Below, piece by piece: positions 61,957 through 64,000 of a stretch of 64,000 nucleotides of DNA; within the stretch, counting starts at the first letter, position 1, and the number at the start of each line of letters is the position of its first letter. The DNA is from Nitrospira sp. CR1.1. GTDB lineage: Bacteria > Nitrospirota > Nitrospiria > Nitrospirales > Nitrospiraceae. The notes under the pieces are model-generated. The model saw only the letters and a list, made by a program, of their open reading frames with translations. It was not told the DNA's origin and searched no databases. The stretch lies in assembly GCA_014055465.1 (NCBI GenBank), contig WIAF01000011.1:90295-154294 (forward strand), given 5' to 3'. The position numbers and the translations under genes were made by a program.

Positions 61957-62628
61957 TCACGGATAGTAGAAACCGGCCGCTGACGCAGGAGGCTCCGCCA
62001 CCACCACCCGCCGCCCCTCCACTCGCAACCGGCCTTCCGCATACAATTGGATGGCTCGCGGATAGATACGGTGTTCATACTCCAAGATACGAGCGGCTAA
62101 GGTCTCCGCCGTATCCCCTTCGGCAATCGGCACGGCCGCCTGAATGATGATCGGCCCCTCGTCTACACCCTCCGTGACGAAATGCACCGTGCACCCGGCA
62201 ATTTTGCAGCCGTGCTCGATGGCCTTTTTCTGCACATCCAGCCCTGGAAACGACGGAAGCAGTGAAGGATGGATGTTCATCATCCGGTTCTCATAGGCCG
62301 AGACCAGCACCGCTGTGACGATCTTCATGTATCCCGCCAACAGCACCAGATCCACTTCATGCTTCTGCAGGACTTCAAAAACGGCCCGATCATAGGCCTC
62401 GCGACTATCCGGTCGTCCCGCGAAGGGCTTGGGATCGAGCCAGACCGCAGGCGCGCCATGTGTGCGAGCCCGTTCAAGCGCAGCGGCATCCTGCTTGTTG
62501 CTGAGCACCACCGCGATCTCGGCCGAGAGCGCCTGTTTCTCGATCGCCTCGATGATTGCCTGCAGATTGGATCCCCGTCCAGAGGCCAATACACCGAGCC
62601 GCACCAGCCGAGGGGCTTTAGCCGCCAT
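61957..62628 (-). CDS. purN: Phosphoribosylglycinamide formyltransferase
   Basis: 223 residues; formylates GAR with 10-formyltetrahydrofolate in purine synthesis. Motifs are [17 protein letters not shown], the catalytic block [19 protein letters not shown] with the conserved N-I-H and a later [18 protein letters not shown] with the aspartate. The C-terminus is about 15 residues longer than in E. coli. The gene overlaps the end of purM by 11 bases, so the two are co-translated. Confidence 0.96.
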   Translation of the reverse strand: MAAKAPRLVRLGVLASGRGSNLQAIIEAIEKQALSAEIAVVLSNKQDAAALERARTHGAPAVWLDPKPFAGRPDSREAYDRAVFEVLQKHEVDLVLLAGYMKIVTAVLVSAYENRMMNIHPSLLPSFPGLDVQKKAIEHGCKIAGCTVHFVTEGVDEGPIIIQAAVPIAEGDTAETLAARILEYEHRIYPRAIQLYAEGRLRVEGRRVVVAEPPASAAGFYYP

Positions 62629-63655
62629 ACTCGACCACCCCTTCTTCGGTCTGCTGGGCGGCCATCTCCCCGATGTGGTAGGCCTGCTCCCCTAACTCGC
62701 GAGCCTTCGCCATCACCCGGTCGGCATGGTCGGGAGCCACCACCAGGATGAGGCCGATGCCCATATTGAAGACGCGGTACATTTCATCCAGAGGCACCGA
62801 TCCGCGCGCCTGAATTGCCTCGAAAATCGGTAGCACCGGCCAGGACCCGCGGCGAATCCGCGCGCCGCATCGCGCCGGAAAAACCCGCGGTAGATTATCG
62901 GTGATCCCTCCGCCGGTGATATGGGCAATACCCTTGATGGGACAGCATTCCATCAGCGACAGCACCTGCTTGGCGTAAATCCGCGTGGGAGTTAGCAAGG
63001 TCTCGCCAAGCACCCCGCCCAATTCCGGCACGACCGTTTCAACGGTCAACCGGCTTCGCTCCAGCAACACCTTCCGCACGAGCGAAAAGCCGTTGCTGTG
63101 CACGCCGCTGGATGCCAACCCGATGACGACATCACCCGGAACAATCTGTTTGCCGTCGATGATCTTCGGCCGATCGACCACGCCCACGGCAAATCCGGCC
63201 AGATCGTATTCACCTTCACCGTAAAAGGAAGGCATCTCGGCCGTTTCGCCGCCGATCAACGCGCATCCGGCTTGACGGCAGCCATCGGAAATCCCCTTCA
63301 CCACCGCCGCCGCCGTCGCGATGGACAGTTTGCCGGTGGCAAAATAATCGAGGAAGAACAATGGCTCCGCGCCGCTCACCGCGATATCATTGACGCACAT
63401 GGCCACCAGATCGATGCCGACCGTGTCATGTTTATCCATCAGGAAGGCGATCTTCAGCTTCGTCCCGACGCCATCCGTCCCCGACACGAGCACCGGATCC
63501 TGATAACGATTAGCCTGGAAGCGGAAGAGGCCGCCGAAGCCGCCCAGATCGGTCATCACCTCAGGGCGAAACGTGGCCCGCACATGCGGCTTGATTCGTT
63601 CGACGAATTCATCGCCGGCATCGATATCAACTCCGGCATCACGATAAGTAGTCAT
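62618..63655 (-). CDS. purM: Phosphoribosylformylglycinamidine cyclo-ligase
   Basis: 345 residues; closes the imidazole ring of AIR using ATP. The N-terminus [19 protein letters not shown], the ligase core [13 protein letters not shown] with [20 protein letters not shown], and the downstream [19 protein letters not shown] are standard. It is the first gene of a purMN operon, with an 11-base overlap to purN. Length matches the family. Confidence 0.96.
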   Translation of the reverse strand: MTTYRDAGVDIDAGDEFVERIKPHVRATFRPEVMTDLGGFGGLFRFQANRYQDPVLVSGTDGVGTKLKIAFLMDKHDTVGIDLVAMCVNDIAVSGAEPLFFLDYFATGKLSIATAAAVVKGISDGCRQAGCALIGGETAEMPSFYGEGEYDLAGFAVGVVDRPKIIDGKQIVPGDVVIGLASSGVHSNGFSLVRKVLLERSRLTVETVVPELGGVLGETLLTPTRIYAKQVLSLMECCPIKGIAHITGGGITDNLPRVFPARCGARIRRGSWPVLPIFEAIQARGSVPLDEMYRVFNMGIGLILVVAPDHADRVMAKARELGEQAYHIGEMAAQQTEEGVVEYGG

Positions 63656-63821
63656 AGGGGCCGCATCTTAACGAGCCGACTGATAGCGGGTCAACAAGGA
63701 GATCTGGGTGAAATCTGGCCAGTCAGGAATAAATTGAGAGTAACCTTCCTACGTGCTGCCAGTTGGAATGAAGATTCCAATTGCACACTCTATCTGGTCC
63801 TATATGCTGAGAAGTGAGAGG

Positions 63822-64000
63822 TGGCCCCGGTTGGTTAGACAGAATGTTTTCTTTCTTAGGTGGAGCCTGGCGGTGTTCTACCTATGCAGCGGTGTGCTGT
63901 GTCGGTAGGTGGTCAAAGTACACTCCATCGGGTGTGTGGCCGTCAAGCGCCTGGTGCGGCCTGGTCTGGTTGTAGAACGTCAGATAGCGTGCTAATCCTT
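63822..64000 (-). mobile_element. Left edge of an IS3-family insertion sequence
   Basis: The transposase 3' end at 63882-64000 is followed outward by about 60 bases. The outer boundary is inferred at TGGCCCCGGTTGG, near 63822, as the terminal inverted repeat. The rest of the element runs beyond the window. Confidence 0.55.
63882..64000 (-). CDS. IS3-family transposase (OrfB), C-terminal part
   Basis: The frame enters from the right window edge on the minus strand and ends at 63882. It contains the IS3/retroviral-integrase C-terminal signature YLTFYNQTRPHQALDGHTP followed by DGVYFDH. Only the last 39 or so residues are inside the window, so the catalytic DDE residues cannot be checked. Confidence 0.85.
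   Translation of the reverse strand, partial: GLARYLTFYNQTRPHQALDGHTPDGVYFDHLPTQHTAA

Noticed and set aside
63098..63817. 239-residue plus-strand frame
   Set aside because: A shadow frame antisense to purM, which is unmistakable on the other strand; no ribosome site.

Overview
The window looks like chromosome of a nitrite-oxidising Nitrospira-type bacterium (Nitrospirota). The strongest pointer is a decayed remnant at 59909-60329 that reads as the head of a molybdopterin NxrA-like subunit joined to the tail of an NxrB (nitrite oxidoreductase beta) subunit. The gene set fits: glycogen enzymes, a GldFG-like ABC locus, many small lipoproteins, NtrC-type and hybrid two-component systems, a squalene/phytoene synthase next to a cupredoxin, and ald, queC, purN and purM. 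No rRNA and no CRISPR array were seen.

Layout. 1-13.1 kb: end of an unknown gene, glgP, two HEAT-repeat proteins, an rlpA-type lipoprotein, small envelope proteins, a four-gene ABC/auxiliary operon (7885-12521) and a duplicated-motif lipoprotein. 13.1-27.5 kb: a genomic island of about 14.3 kb inserted in the 3' half of tRNA-Arg(CCT). It is bounded by 48-bp direct repeats (47/48 identical) and carries an integrase with a replaced N-terminus. Inside are a beta-helix-like membrane protein, a putative lanthipeptide locus (small Cys-containing peptide, a LanKC/LanL-like synthetase and two Fe(II)/2-oxoglutarate dioxygenases), a convergent unrecognised 553-aa protein, remnants of an IS3-family transposase and an RHS/TIG-like gene, a VapC toxin-antitoxin pair and a secreted helical-repeat protein.

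27.5-59.5 kb: core-like DNA. It holds lipoproteins, response regulators, a protein with a DpnII/MboI-like domain whose active site appears lost, an NtrC-type regulator with its histidine kinase, malQ, a DUF72 protein, an SPFH protein, a cytochrome c with a tiny coupled membrane protein, queC, a DksA-type protein, apt, a sigma-70 factor, an acylphosphatase, tRNA-Pro, ald, a four-gene iron-sulfur operon, a squalene/phytoene synthase that seems to lack a normal start codon, htpX, a glutathione peroxidase, an MFS transporter, and a phosphorelay locus (receiver protein, diguanylate cyclase, hybrid kinase and separate HPt protein).

59.5-64 kb: a 1.36-kb segment bounded by 31-nt inverted repeats (28/31 identical) holds the nxr remnant and a truncated NarL-type regulator. 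tRNA-Ala(CGC), purN and purM follow, and the edge of an IS3-family element closes the window.

The best candidate for an undescribed system is the lanthipeptide-type locus at 17296-22004. It combines a kinase/cyclase synthetase that keeps all expected cyclase zinc ligands, a peptide with two cysteines and no canonical class III leader motif, and two dioxygenases likely to add hydroxylations.
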